From JBBSAT01 sp046351235 (GTDB taxonomy: Bacteria; Myxococcota_A; Polyangia; Polyangiales; Sandaracinaceae), in assembly GCA_046351235.1 (NCBI GenBank), contig JAXLYV010000001.1, positions 1,736,001-1,800,000 of the forward strand: 64,000 bases of DNA. The letters are read 5' to 3'. Positions 23,684 through 32,224 of this stretch are shown in pieces. The notes beneath the pieces are model-generated. The model was given only the letters and a program-made list of their open reading frames with translations, ran no database searches and was not told the origin of the DNA. The first letter of the stretch is position 1; each line of letters begins with the position of its first letter. A program made the translations under genes and the position numbers.

Positions 23684-25570
23684 GTGCGCGCGCCCCGAAC
23701 GCTCGGAGTGTCCCTCGCCGCTCTGCCCTTCCTCCTCGTCGCCGCGTGCGGGGACGACGAGCCCGCCGTTCCCTTCGGGCTCGATCCGCACCCTCCGCCG
23801 AGCTCGTCCGCACCGCCGACGACCGTCGTGGAAGGTGACGTCGCGGCCGAGTGGGCCGACGGATCGCAGGCGCTCGTGGACGAGTCTCCCGTGGTGATCG
23901 AGGGCGCGCAGATCCGCGCGACGCTCGCGCGCGACGTCGATGGCGACGGCGACCGCGACGTGCTCGTGCTCGCCACGAGCCCCGACGGCGCGCTCACGTT
24001 CTCGCTGGCGACGCGCAGCGAGGCGGGCCTGGCGTTCACCGCGCCCGTCGCCGCCGCGCCCGCCTGCGGCGCCAGCGTGATCGGCGCGGCGCGATGGGCC
24101 GGCCTCTCGAGCGAGACGGCGGCCGCGCGGATCGAGCGCACGTGCGCCGGCGGCGCGAGCGAGCAGCGCGTGGTGGTCGTCCGGGCCGGCGCGAGCGGCC
24201 TGCGCACGCTCACGACGCTGGTCCTCGCGCCCCAGGCCGGCGAGACGATGACGGTGCGCGGTGAGGACCGCGACGGCGACACGCACGCCGACGTCGTCGT
24301 GCACCTCTCGCTGCACGATCCTTCCGGCGAGAGCGCCGACGTCGACCTCGCGTGGCTCGACCGCGCCGCCGGGCTCTCGCGCGACACCGCCGAGCCCGAG
24401 GCCGCCGCGACCACCCATGCGAACGAGGCGCGCACGGCGCTGCGACGCCACCCCGATCGCGCGCTCGCCGCCGCGCGCACCGCCATCCTGGTGCACGACG
24501 CGCTCTGCGGGCCGCGCGCCCGCCTCGCGGTCGACGACGATCGCGGCCTCGCATGCCCGCCCTCCGCGGCGCTCGGTCGCGCGCTCTCCGTCGCCGCGTC
24601 GGCGCACGCGCGCCTGGGCGACCTCGACGACGCGCTCGCGGCGATCACCGAGCTCTCGCGCGCGGACGCGGTCGCCCGCGACACCGAACGCGCGAGCGCT
24701 CGCGAGGCCGTCGGCGCGATGAGCGGCGTGCTGCACCCCGAGCCGCACGACGCGGGCGAGGCGCACGCGGTCGATGGTGGCGAGCGGCCCCGGCTCTCGT
24801 CGCTCGCCTTCCTCGACGAGGATCGCATCCTCGTGCGGGGCGACGGAGCCCGCATCGTCACGCTCTCGACCGGCGCGAGCGCACCGACGCTCGACGAGGG
24901 CACCGCGCTCCGCGACGCCGAGGGCCAGCATGCGATCGCCGAGATCGAGCGCTCCTGCGAAGGCTACGTGCTCGTGACGCGACCGATCTTCGGCGACCTC
25001 GCGTCGCCGAGCGATGCCCACGAGGACGCGCTGATCGTCGCGGCGCCGCCCCCGGCCGGCGCGGCATGCGCGCCGGCCCTCGACTCGCTCGCGCGCCCGC
25101 GCTCGCTGTCGGCGCTCGATCGCCAGGACGACGGCGGCTACCGCGTGCTCGGTTGGGCGCCGCAGGGCGCGCTGCTCGCGCGAGAAGGCGAGCTCGTGCT
25201 CGTGCCCCTCGACGTGGCCGGCGCGCCCGTGGGGCAGGCCCACGTGCTCGCCGCGGACGAGCCCGCGCCCGCGCCGATCGCCCCCGGCCACGCGACGAGC
25301 GACGCGAGCGCGTGGGCGTTCGCGACGCCGATGGGGCTCGTGCTCCACCGCCGCGGGCAACCGGCGACGCTCGTCGCGCCGGCCGGCTTCGATCGCGTGG
25401 ACGGCGGCACGTTCGACGTGGCCGTGAGCCCGAGCGCGACGCGCCTGGCCTGGATCGTCCGCGGTCGCCTGACCTGGGTCGATCTCGCGGCGCCGCCCGC
25501 GCCGCCGGTCACCGAGACGCCCCCGCCGCCCGCGAGCGAAGCGCCGACCCCGCCGACGACCGCGCCGTGA
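23684..25570 (+). CDS. Lipoprotein with FG-GAP-like start and propeller-like end
   Basis: 628 residues from GTG 23684. Signal ends LLVAAC (Cys about 22), then Pro-rich linker. DVDGDGDRDVLVLA and EDRDGDTHADVVVHL are FG-GAP/EF-hand-like calcium motifs. A helical, TPR-like stretch occupies about residues 250-345. The rest is beta-propeller-like (LAWIVRGRLTWVDL). Ends in a Pro-rich tail. Not a known family to me; resembles in style the lipoprotein at 33887-35110. Divergent from barrel paralog 2 across about 107 bases. Confidence 0.6.
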   Translation: MRAPRTLGVSLAALPFLLVAACGDDEPAVPFGLDPHPPPSSSAPPTTVVEGDVAAEWADGSQALVDESPVVIEGAQIRATLARDVDGDGDRDVLVLATSPDGALTFSLATRSEAGLAFTAPVAAAPACGASVIGAARWAGLSSETAAARIERTCAGGASEQRVVVVRAGASGLRTLTTLVLAPQAGETMTVRGEDRDGDTHADVVVHLSLHDPSGESADVDLAWLDRAAGLSRDTAEPEAAATTHANEARTALRRHPDRALAAARTAILVHDALCGPRARLAVDDDRGLACPPSAALGRALSVAASAHARLGDLDDALAAITELSRADAVARDTERASAREAVGAMSGVLHPEPHDAGEAHAVDGGERPRLSSLAFLDEDRILVRGDGARIVTLSTGASAPTLDEGTALRDAEGQHAIAEIERSCEGYVLVTRPIFGDLASPSDAHEDALIVAAPPPAGAACAPALDSLARPRSLSALDRQDDGGYRVLGWAPQGALLAREGELVLVPLDVAGAPVGQAHVLAADEPAPAPIAPGHATSDASAWAFATPMGLVLHRRGQPATLVAPAGFDRVDGGTFDVAVSPSATRLAWIVRGRLTWVDLAAPPAPPVTETPPPPASEAPTPPTTAP

Positions 25571-25597
25571 GGCCGTCGAGCGATCTACGCTCGGGGC

Positions 25598-25897
25598 ATG
25601 TGCCGCAACATCAAGCTGCTCTTCCACTTCGATCCGCCCGCGACCGACGAGGAGATGCGCGCCTCGGCGCTGCAGTACGTCCGCAAGGTCAGCGGCTTCG
25701 TGCGCCCCGCGGAGAACAACCGCGAGGCGTTCGAGCGCGCGGTCGACGAGATCACGGCCATCACGCGGCGCCTCTTGATGGACGAGCTCGAGCCGAAGGG
25801 CGCCCCGAAGAGCCGCGAGCACGAGAAGGCGCGCGCGAAGCTGCGCGGGCAGGCCCGCGAGGCCCGGATGAGGGCCAAGATCCTCGGGGAAGGATGA
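25598..25897 (+). CDS. DUF2277 family protein
   Basis: 99 residues with the hallmark MCRNIKLLFHFDPPATDEEM start, YVRKVSGFVRPAENN core and a basic C-terminus. The small cytoplasmic DUF2277 family is of unknown function. Starts 27 bases after the preceding lipoprotein stop; a GGGGC-rich spacer gives no clear Shine-Dalgarno. Confidence 0.85.
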   Translation: MCRNIKLLFHFDPPATDEEMRASALQYVRKVSGFVRPAENNREAFERAVDEITAITRRLLMDELEPKGAPKSREHEKARAKLRGQAREARMRAKILGEG

Positions 25898-25948
25898 GGC
25901 CGCCGCGCCTACTTGCGTCCATGCGAATGGCGGCATATAGAGTCGCTC

Positions 25949-26941
25949 GTGGACGCCACGCCCGCCTCCGGAACGTCTCGCTGGGAGCTCTACCGGCTCC
26001 TCGGTGACCCGTTTCGGCTCCGGCTGCTCGCGCTGACGCGCGAAGAGGAGCTCGCGGTCGGCGAGCTCGCGGAACTGCTCGGCGAGTCGCAGCCGAACGT
26101 GAGCAAGCACGTCGCCGTGCTCAAGCGCGCTGGCGTCGTCAGCGTGCGCAAGCAGGCGACGCGCGTCTTCGTGCGCCCCGCCGACGAGCTGCGCGAGGAC
26201 GTCTTCGTGGCCGATGCGATCCGCGCCGGCCGCGAGCTCGTCGAGCGCGACGGCTCGCTGCGTCGCCTCGGCGAGATCGTGCGCGCGCGCGACGAGCAGG
26301 CGCGCGAGATGTTCGCCAAGGGCGAGAGCGAGCTCGATCCGGAGATGCTGCCGCCGGAGCTGCCCGCCTATCTGTCGGCGATCGCGCCGCTCATCGAGCA
26401 CCGCGCGCTCGCGATCGAGATCGGCACGGGCGACGGGCGCCTGCTCGACGTGCTGGCGCCGATCTTCGACCGCGTGATCGCCTGCGATCGCAGCCAGGCG
26501 CAGCTCGACCGCGCGAGCAAGCGCGTGCGTGCGCACGGCTACGCGAACGTGGAGCTCGTGCTCGGTGACCTCGACGATCCGAGCGCGCGCAAGCGGCTCG
26601 GCAAGGACGGCGCCGACGTGATCTTCGCCGCGCGCGTGCTCCACCACGCACCGCGCCCCGAGAAGACGCTCGCCGCGCTCGCCTCGCTCGCGCGCCCGGG
26701 CGGCACGGTGCTCGTGATCGACTACGCGGCGCACGACGACGAGCGCATGCAGCGCGCGCACGCCGACGTCTGGCTCGGCTTCGCGCCGAAAGACCTCGAG
26801 GCGCTCGTGAAGAAGGCCGGCCTCTCGCGTCCCGAGGTGCGGCGCATCCCGCGCGGCCTGGTCGCCCTCGGCCGCGGCCCCGACGCCCACCTCGACTGGC
26901 AGATTCTCGCGTGTCGCCGCCCCGGCAGCGACAGCGCCTGA
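25949..26941 (+). CDS. ArsR-HTH / SAM-dependent methyltransferase fusion regulator
   Basis: 330 residues from GTG 25949 (an upstream TTG at 25913 is less likely). Residues about 10-90 are an ArsR winged HTH (LYRLLGDPFRLRLLALTREE, LLGESQPNVSKHVAVLKRAG). Residues about 150-315 are a class I methyltransferase: SAM loop AIEIGTGDGRLLD, acidic end VIACDRSQ, VIFAARVLHHAPRP and PGGTVLVID. It lies 41 bases upstream of ahcY. In this family the domain is thought to read SAM or SAH levels and control methionine/SAH genes, so it is a strong candidate regulator of ahcY. Whether it still methylates anything is unknown. Confidence 0.85.
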   Translation: MDATPASGTSRWELYRLLGDPFRLRLLALTREEELAVGELAELLGESQPNVSKHVAVLKRAGVVSVRKQATRVFVRPADELREDVFVADAIRAGRELVERDGSLRRLGEIVRARDEQAREMFAKGESELDPEMLPPELPAYLSAIAPLIEHRALAIEIGTGDGRLLDVLAPIFDRVIACDRSQAQLDRASKRVRAHGYANVELVLGDLDDPSARKRLGKDGADVIFAARVLHHAPRPEKTLAALASLARPGGTVLVIDYAAHDDERMQRAHADVWLGFAPKDLEALVKKAGLSRPEVRRIPRGLVALGRGPDAHLDWQILACRRPGSDSA

Positions 26942-26982
26942 TTCCCGTTCCGAAACGCTCTCGAGAGAAGAAAGAGAAACCG

Positions 26983-28344
26983 ATGCAAGCCCAGACGATC
27001 AGCGACACCAAGAAGGCCCCGAACCAGACCGCGAAGTACAAGGTCGCCGACATCTCGCTCGCGGCGTGGGGCCGCAAGGAGATCGAGATCGCCGAGACCG
27101 AGATGCCCGGCCTCATGGCGATCCGCGCCGAGTACAAGGCGAGCCAGCCCCTGAAGGGCGCGCGAATCGCCGGCTGCCTCCACATGACGATCCAGACGGC
27201 CGTCCTCATCGAGACGCTGAAGGATCTCGGCGCCGAGGTGACGTGGACGAGCTGCAACATCTTCTCGACGCAGGATCACGCGGCGGCGGCGATCGCGGCG
27301 ACGGGCACGCCGGTCTTCGCGTGGAAGGGCGAGACCGAGGAAGAGTACAACTGGTGCATCGAGCAGCAGCTGCTCGCGTTCGAGGGCAACAAGGGCCCGA
27401 ACATGATCCTCGACGACGGTGGTGACCTCACCGTGCTCGTCCACGAGAAGCGCCAGGACCTGCTCCCGCAGATCTTCGGCCTCTCGGAGGAGACGACGAC
27501 GGGCGTGCACCGCCTCTACGAGATGCAGAAGAAGGGCACGCTCAAGCTGCCCGCGATCAACGTGAACGACTCGGTCACGAAGTCGAAGTTCGACAACCTC
27601 TACGGCTGCCGCCACTCGCTCGTCGACGCGATCATGCGCGCGACGGACGTGATGCTCTCGGGCAAGATCGCGGTCGTCTGCGGCTACGGCGACGTCGGCA
27701 AGGGCTCGGCGCAGTCGCTCCGCGCGCAGGCCGCCCGCGTGTGGGTGACCGAGGTCGACCCGATCTGCGCGCTCCAGGCGGCAATGGAGGGCTACGAGGT
27801 CGTCACGATGGACGAGGCCGCAGACAAGGCCGACATCTTCGTGACGGCGACGGGCTGCGAGAACGTGATCACGTTCGAGCACATGTCGCGGATGAAGAAC
27901 AACGCCATCGTCTGCAACATCGGCCACTTCGACAGCGAGATCCACGTCGCGTCGCTCCTCGACCCGAAGAACAAGGTCAAGGAGATCAACATCAAGCCGC
28001 AGGTGGACCACTTCGAGTTCCCCGACGGCCACAAGATCATCCTGCTCGCGCGCGGCCGCCTCGTGAACCTCGGCTGCGCGACGGGCCACCCGTCGTTCGT
28101 GATGAGCGCCAGCTTCTCGAACCAGACGCTCGCGCAGATCGCGCTCTTCACGACGAACGGCAAGGGCGACAAGAAGTACGAGACCGGCAAGGTCTACGTG
28201 CTCCCGAAGGAGCTCGACGAGAAGGTCGCGTACCTGCACCTCGCCAAGCTCGGCGCGAAGCTCACCAAGCTCACGAAGGCCCAGGCCGACTACCTCGGCG
28301 TGAAGGTCGAGGGCCCCTTCAAGGCCGAGACGTACCGCTACTGA
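26983..28344 (+). CDS. ahcY: Adenosylhomocysteinase
   Basis: 453 residues; hydrolyses S-adenosylhomocysteine to adenosine and homocysteine, relieving product inhibition of methyltransferases. Start ATG 26983 follows the purine stretch GAGAGAAGAAAGAGAAA. Signatures: SCNIFSTQDHAAAAIAATG, NDSVTKSKFDNLYGCRHS, NAD loop VVCGYGDVGKGSAQ, and the C-terminal KVEGPFKAETYRY that reaches into the partner active site. Codon use is very biased, as for a highly expressed gene. Preceded by the SAM-domain regulator and closed by two hairpins. Confidence 0.97.
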   Translation: MQAQTISDTKKAPNQTAKYKVADISLAAWGRKEIEIAETEMPGLMAIRAEYKASQPLKGARIAGCLHMTIQTAVLIETLKDLGAEVTWTSCNIFSTQDHAAAAIAATGTPVFAWKGETEEEYNWCIEQQLLAFEGNKGPNMILDDGGDLTVLVHEKRQDLLPQIFGLSEETTTGVHRLYEMQKKGTLKLPAINVNDSVTKSKFDNLYGCRHSLVDAIMRATDVMLSGKIAVVCGYGDVGKGSAQSLRAQAARVWVTEVDPICALQAAMEGYEVVTMDEAADKADIFVTATGCENVITFEHMSRMKNNAIVCNIGHFDSEIHVASLLDPKNKVKEINIKPQVDHFEFPDGHKIILLARGRLVNLGCATGHPSFVMSASFSNQTLAQIALFTTNGKGDKKYETGKVYVLPKELDEKVAYLHLAKLGAKLTKLTKAQADYLGVKVEGPFKAETYRY

Positions 28345-28424
28345 GAGGGTGACAGGAAACCTGTCGCCCTCTCTCGCGGAGCGACACGAGGGGGAGGCTC
28401 CATCGGGATTCACTCCCGATGGAG
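28343..28424 (+). terminator. Two hairpins after ahcY
   Basis: Hairpin one: GAGAGGG-GACAGG / CCTGTC-CCCTCTC (28343-28373), loop AAA, one T/G mismatch; it begins inside the ahcY stop codon. Hairpin two: perfect 11-bp stem CTCCATCGGGA / TCCCGATGGAG (28398-28424), loop TTCAC. No T-run. The remaining ~100 bases before 28528 hold nothing else I can support. Confidence 0.65.
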
Positions 28425-28527
28425 GGGGCCGCGTATCGGCCCCCGAGGACTGAGCGAAGGCATCGCTGATCGACGCGGCGGCGCGCGGGCGGAAGCTCGC
28501 GCGCCGTTCGTGTCTTAGGATGCTCGC

Positions 28528-29625
28528 ATGAGCGCGGACGACGAAGAGGGCGGCTCCTCTCGCAGCAGCGGGGATCGGCCCTCGCTCCGCGGTCCCTCTC
28601 CCCAACCCTCTCCCGCTCCCGCGGGCGAGGGGGCCGCGACGGGCTCTCGTGGCCACGAGGTTGCGCTTCCTGCCGCGTCGTCCCCTGGCGCGCGGCGACG
28701 GCTCGCGCTCGCGGGCGTGGTGATCGCGCTCGCCGCAGGCGCGCTCGGCGCGTGGCTGTGGCTTCCAGGGCTGATCGCGCAGCGGACGCTGGGCGCCCTC
28801 GTCGGCGTGGTCTGCGCGCCCGTCGACGTCACGGTGGCGCCCGACCTCTCCCGCGCTCACCTCGGGCCCACCGAGTGCCGCGTGCCCGCCGGCCCCATCG
28901 CGACCTTCGCCCTCGCGCAGGGCGCCGAGATCCACCTCGCGGATCTGCGACCGACGCTCGTGAGCGTGCCCGAGCTCGCGCTCAATCCCCGCGAGGTCGA
29001 GCTGTCCCTCACGGCCGTCACCGTGCTCCTGACGGGCGACACGCCCGATCCGCTCCGGCGCGCGCTCGACGCCTTCGCCAGCGCCTCGACGCGCACCGAC
29101 GTGCCGGAGCGCGTGCGCGTCGGCGAGATCGACCTCGGCCGCGGCGACGGCGTCGTCGAGGCGCGCTCGCTCGACATCCACCACGGCGCGGGCACGACCG
29201 ACGTCACGCTCGCCTCGATCGGGCCGCCGCCCTACCACGGCCGTGCGCTCGACCTCACGATCGGTGTGAACGCGATCGAAGGGCACGCGACACCGAGCAC
29301 CGCCACGGTCGAAGGCCGCTTCGAGGTGAGCGCCAACGTCCTCTCGTTCCCGATCGCCCGATCGATCGCCTTCCGGATCGGCGGTGAGCACCTCGACCGC
29401 GCCGACGGCGACTACACCACGTGGATCGAGCCCTCCGCCGAGCTCACCTGGCTCGAGAGCCACGCCGCGAGCATCCTCGCCGAGATCCGCGCCGCGGGCG
29501 GCGTGCGCGAGGCCCTCCACGAGCGCGCCGAGACGCGGCGCGAAGAGCGAACGGAGCGGATCCACGATCTCCGGGAGCGCCTCGACGAGCGCGTGCACGA
29601 GGCCTCGAGCCCCGAGCCGCCCTGA
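28528..29625 (+). CDS. Single-pass membrane protein, AsmA/translocation-module-like
   Basis: 365 residues. Residues 1-50 are low-complexity and include PSPQPSPAPAGEG, encoded by a REP-like repeat. One membrane helix about residues 55-80 (LALAGVVIALAAGALGAWLW), then a beta-rich periplasmic domain with ELALNPREVELSLTAVTVLL and VRVGEIDLGRGDGVVEARSL, in the style of AsmA/TamB-like proteins. Ends in a charged helix (ERAETRREERTERIHDLRE). Function not recognised; the AsmA-like reading is a guess from strand pattern. Confidence 0.55.
   Translation: MSADDEEGGSSRSSGDRPSLRGPSPQPSPAPAGEGAATGSRGHEVALPAASSPGARRRLALAGVVIALAAGALGAWLWLPGLIAQRTLGALVGVVCAPVDVTVAPDLSRAHLGPTECRVPAGPIATFALAQGAEIHLADLRPTLVSVPELALNPREVELSLTAVTVLLTGDTPDPLRRALDAFASASTRTDVPERVRVGEIDLGRGDGVVEARSLDIHHGAGTTDVTLASIGPPPYHGRALDLTIGVNAIEGHATPSTATVEGRFEVSANVLSFPIARSIAFRIGGEHLDRADGDYTTWIEPSAELTWLESHAASILAEIRAAGGVREALHERAETRREERTERIHDLRERLDERVHEASSPEPP
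28593..28635. repeat. REP-like palindromic sequence inside a gene
   Basis: CCCTCTCCCCAACCCTCTCC followed by GCTCCCGCGGGCGAGGGGGC resembles the widespread bacterial intergenic repeat that translates as PSPQPSP-AGEG. Here it is in frame near the start of the 28528 gene, lengthening its disordered N-terminus. Confidence 0.5.
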
Positions 29626-29667
29626 TCGCGTGGCGAGCGCGCGTTCCTGCCCCATACTCGCGCGCGT

Positions 29668-30219
29668 ATGGTCCACGCCTGGCACGATCTCCCGAACCCC
29701 GAGCACGGCATCGAGAACGGGTTCAACGTCGTCATCGAGATCCCGAAGGGCAGCAAGGTCAAGTACGAGCTCGACAAGCCGTCCGGCATGCTGCGCGTCG
29801 ATCGCGTCCTCTACAGCGCGGTCCACTACCCCGCGAACTACGGCTTTCTCCCGCGCACGTACTGCGACGACGGCGACCCGCTCGACGTGCTCGTGCTGGG
29901 CAACGAGCCCGTGCACCCGCTCTCGATCATGCGCGCCCGCGCGGTCGGCGTGATGCGCATGGCCGACGAGGGAAAAGGCGACGACAAGATCATCGCCGTC
30001 CACGTGCACGATCCGGCCTTCGAGCAGTACCGCGACCTCGACGAGATCCCGAAGCACACCTGGCGCGAGATCCGGCGCTTCTTCGAGGACTACAAGATCC
30101 TCGAGAACAAGAGCGTGAAGGTCGACGAGATGCTCGGCGCGAGCGAGGCGGTGGAGATCATCCGCGCCTCGGTGCGCCTCTACCAGCAGCAGGAAAACCG
30201 CCTGCGCGGCTGGGGCTGA
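29668..30219 (+). CDS. ppa: Inorganic pyrophosphatase
   Basis: 183 residues, family I soluble pyrophosphatase. Signatures: VVIEIPKGSKVKYELDK, YPANYGFLPRTYCDDGDPLD with the DxxPLD metal loop, KGDDKIIAVHVHDP, and FFEDYKILENKSVKV. Pulls biosynthetic reactions by hydrolysing PPi. Monocistronic by layout, closed by a hairpin at 30257-30276 shared with the convergent membrane-protein operon. Confidence 0.96.
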   Translation: MVHAWHDLPNPEHGIENGFNVVIEIPKGSKVKYELDKPSGMLRVDRVLYSAVHYPANYGFLPRTYCDDGDPLDVLVLGNEPVHPLSIMRARAVGVMRMADEGKGDDKIIAVHVHDPAFEQYRDLDEIPKHTWREIRRFFEDYKILENKSVKVDEMLGASEAVEIIRASVRLYQQQENRLRGWG

Positions 30220-30256
30220 AGGGCCGACCCAGAGGTGTCTTCACGGCCGTTCGAGC

Positions 30257-30276
30257 TCCAGCGCGAATGCGCTGGA
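30257..30276. terminator. Bidirectional hairpin between convergent genes
   Basis: A perfect 8-bp stem TCCAGCGC / GCGCTGGA with loop GAAT between the ppa stop (30219) and the convergent stop (30323), flanked by CCGTTC/AACGG that extend the pairing. Confidence 0.6.
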
Positions 30277-30322
30277 ACGGACGGTGCTCGCCGCGCATTT
30301 CCGGTCGAGCACCGAGCGCGTC

Positions 30323-31243
30323 TCACGCCTGCTCGGCCTCGGCTTCCGCTTCGGCCTCGCCCTCGGCAGGAGCCGAGCCCGCGCTCGCCGCCGGCGGCTC
30401 GCCCTCCCCTTCGCTCGTGTCTTCGCCGTGGACCTCGCTCTCCTCGGCGCGCACGGGCTCGGCGCTCGCGGCCGCGGGCTTGGGTGTCTCGGCAACGGCA
30501 TCGCTCTTCGGGCTCGCGTCCGGCACGTCGCGGTCGCCCTCGCACAGGCGCGTGACGACCTCACCGCCCGCGTGCACGGCCTCGTAGCGAACGCCCGCCC
30601 CGTCGGTGGGCAGGAAGTCCTCGGGATCGAAGTACGGCGGCATGGCGACGAACCCGCGCGGATCGATCGACGCGAGGCGGAGCGGATCGTCGGATCCCTC
30701 GGCTACGCGGACCTCCGTGTGGAATCCCATCTCCTTCTTCACGTCGAGCCCGAACGCGATCCACTTCTCCGAGAGCGTGCGCGCGAGCTCGTCGTGCTCC
30801 TTGCGCTCGGGCGCCGCGCGCCACTTCTCTTCCGCGGCGAGCTCGGCGCCGCGCTTGCGCATGCGCGTCCAGAAGCCGACCACGGCGCCGACGCCGATCG
30901 CACCGACCAGGTAGGGCGTGAGCCAGCCAGGCAGATAGTCGAGCCAGACGCCGAACAGGCCGCCGCCGGCGCCCGAGACGATCATGCCCGCGAGGTCGTA
31001 GCTCGAGAGCAGCCCGCTCGCCTCGCTGAGCACTTCGGCGCGGCGCTTCGCGAGGCGCGTCATGTCGTCGTGCACGGACTTGCCGAGCGCGATCTCGAGG
31101 ATCTTCCCCTCGAGGTACGGGCTCTCGCGCAGCGGATGGCTCCCGAGCTGCATCGTGTCGCCCGGCTCGAGGCGCCGGAACACGACGATCTTCCGCCGCA
31201 CGAGCGGCCCCGTCGCGTCCCCGAGCAGAACCCGCACGCTCAC
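30323..31243 (-). CDS. Membrane protein of unknown function, acidic tail
   Basis: 306 residues from GTG 31243, whose GTGA overlaps the cyaY stop; the open frame further upstream is an antisense-like extension. Hydrophobic segments LAGMIVSGAGGGLFGVWL and LTPYLVGAIGVGAVVGFW suggest two helices in the middle, flanked by charged soluble parts (RKIVVFRRLEPGD at the N-terminus; DPRGFVAMPPYFDPEDFLP later). The C-terminal 70 residues are Glu/Ala/Pro-rich and end EAEAEAEAEQA. No family recognised. Last gene of the lgt-moaB-nudix-cyaY run. Confidence 0.6.
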   Translation of the reverse strand: MSVRVLLGDATGPLVRRKIVVFRRLEPGDTMQLGSHPLRESPYLEGKILEIALGKSVHDDMTRLAKRRAEVLSEASGLLSSYDLAGMIVSGAGGGLFGVWLDYLPGWLTPYLVGAIGVGAVVGFWTRMRKRGAELAAEEKWRAAPERKEHDELARTLSEKWIAFGLDVKKEMGFHTEVRVAEGSDDPLRLASIDPRGFVAMPPYFDPEDFLPTDGAGVRYEAVHAGGEVVTRLCEGDRDVPDASPKSDAVAETPKPAAASAEPVRAEESEVHGEDTSEGEGEPPAASAGSAPAEGEAEAEAEAEQA

Positions 31244-31590
31244 GACGGCCGCGGGCTCGCGCCCGCCTCGCCCAGCCGCGGGCTCACGCCCGCCTCGCCA
31301 CACAGCGCCCCGATCGTCCCGAAGAGCTCCGCGCCGGTGCCCTTGTCGTCGACCCAGCGCGCCCCCGCCTCGTCGTAGTCGAAGTGCCACGCGCGCCCGC
31401 CGCCGGCGAGCCAGAGCTGGCGCACGGGGCGCTGCGTGTTGAGCACGACCTTCTTCTTTCCGCGCAGCGTGATCGTCACCACGTCGCCCGCGCTGTCCAC
31501 GTCCGCCTCGTCGAGGTCGACGTCGTCGAACGCGGCGATGACCCGCTGGAGCGCGGTGTGCGCGAGCTCGAGATAGCGGCGCTCGTCCAT
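31240..31590 (-). CDS. cyaY: Frataxin-family iron donor CyaY
   Basis: 116 residues from ATG 31590. Acidic N-terminal helix ELAHTALQRVIAAFDDVDLDEADVD, then SAGDVVTITLRGKKKVVLN, NTQRPVRQLWLAGG and AWHFDYDEAGARWVDDKG, the frataxin beta-sheet with its conserved Trp residues. Role: iron chaperone or regulator of Fe-S cluster assembly. The C-terminal 20 residues (SPRLGEAGASPRPS) are an extra repeat-like tail. Coupled to its downstream neighbour by a 4-base overlap. Not next to Fe-S genes here. Confidence 0.85.
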   Translation of the reverse strand: MDERRYLELAHTALQRVIAAFDDVDLDEADVDSAGDVVTITLRGKKKVVLNTQRPVRQLWLAGGGRAWHFDYDEAGARWVDDKGTGAELFGTIGALCGEAGVSPRLGEAGASPRPS

Positions 31591-31606
31591 GGCCAGAGAG
31601 ACTACC

Positions 31607-32215
31607 TCAGCCCGTCTCGCGCACGCGCGCGAAGAGCGAGGCCAGCATCCGATGCGTGAGCCCCCAGACGATGCGGTCCTCGGCCGGCGGCGGCAGGCGG
31701 AACCCGGGGAACTGCAGGATCTGCCCCTGCCACGGATAGTCGAGCGTCGCGTCACGCTCGCCCCGGAACATCGGGCCGAGCGGCGTCCAGTGCAGCTCCG
31801 CGACCTCGGCGCTCGTGCGAAGCCCGCGATCGCTCTCGAGCACGAACAGGAAAGGACGCACGACGAGACCGCGCGGGACGCCACGACCCATGGCGCGCAC
31901 GTCGTCGAGAGGCCCGACGAGCGTGGCGCTCGTCTCGAGCGAGAGCCCGACCTCCTCGTGCGTCTCGCGAATCGCGGTGGCGAGCAGATCCGGATCGTGC
32001 GCCTCGTGGCCGCCGCCGGGGAACGCCATGTGGCCGCTCCACGGATCGCCCGGCCGCTCGGCGCGGCGGATCAGGAGCACGTCGAGGTCGTGCGCGCTCG
32101 GCCGCACGATCGCCGCGACCGCGGCGCGCCGATCGACGTCCGGGCCGTCGACGCTCTCCGAAGGGCGCTGCGCGAGGGCCGCGTAGATGCGCTCGAGCTC
32201 GAGGGGATGGGACAC
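31607..32215 (-). CDS. NUDIX hydrolase, CoA pyrophosphatase-like
   Basis: 202 residues. The NUDIX region reads MAFPGGGHEAHDPDLLATA followed by IRETHEEVGL, with the REtxEEvG core intact; the upstream RRAERPGDPWSGHMAFPGG resembles the UPF0035 motif of CoA pyrophosphatases (NudL type). Likely hydrolyses CoA or acyl-CoA to 4'-phosphopantetheine and ADP. It follows moaB by 9 bases and precedes cyaY by 16. Confidence 0.85.
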   Translation of the reverse strand: MSHPLELERIYAALAQRPSESVDGPDVDRRAAVAAIVRPSAHDLDVLLIRRAERPGDPWSGHMAFPGGGHEAHDPDLLATAIRETHEEVGLSLETSATLVGPLDDVRAMGRGVPRGLVVRPFLFVLESDRGLRTSAEVAELHWTPLGPMFRGERDATLDYPWQGQILQFPGFRLPPPAEDRIVWGLTHRMLASLFARVRETG

Positions 32216-32224
32216 CGGTCTCTC

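Noticed and set aside
26942..26982. SAH or SAM riboswitch before ahcY
   Set aside because: Only 41 bases with no stem; too short for any known SAH or SAM riboswitch.
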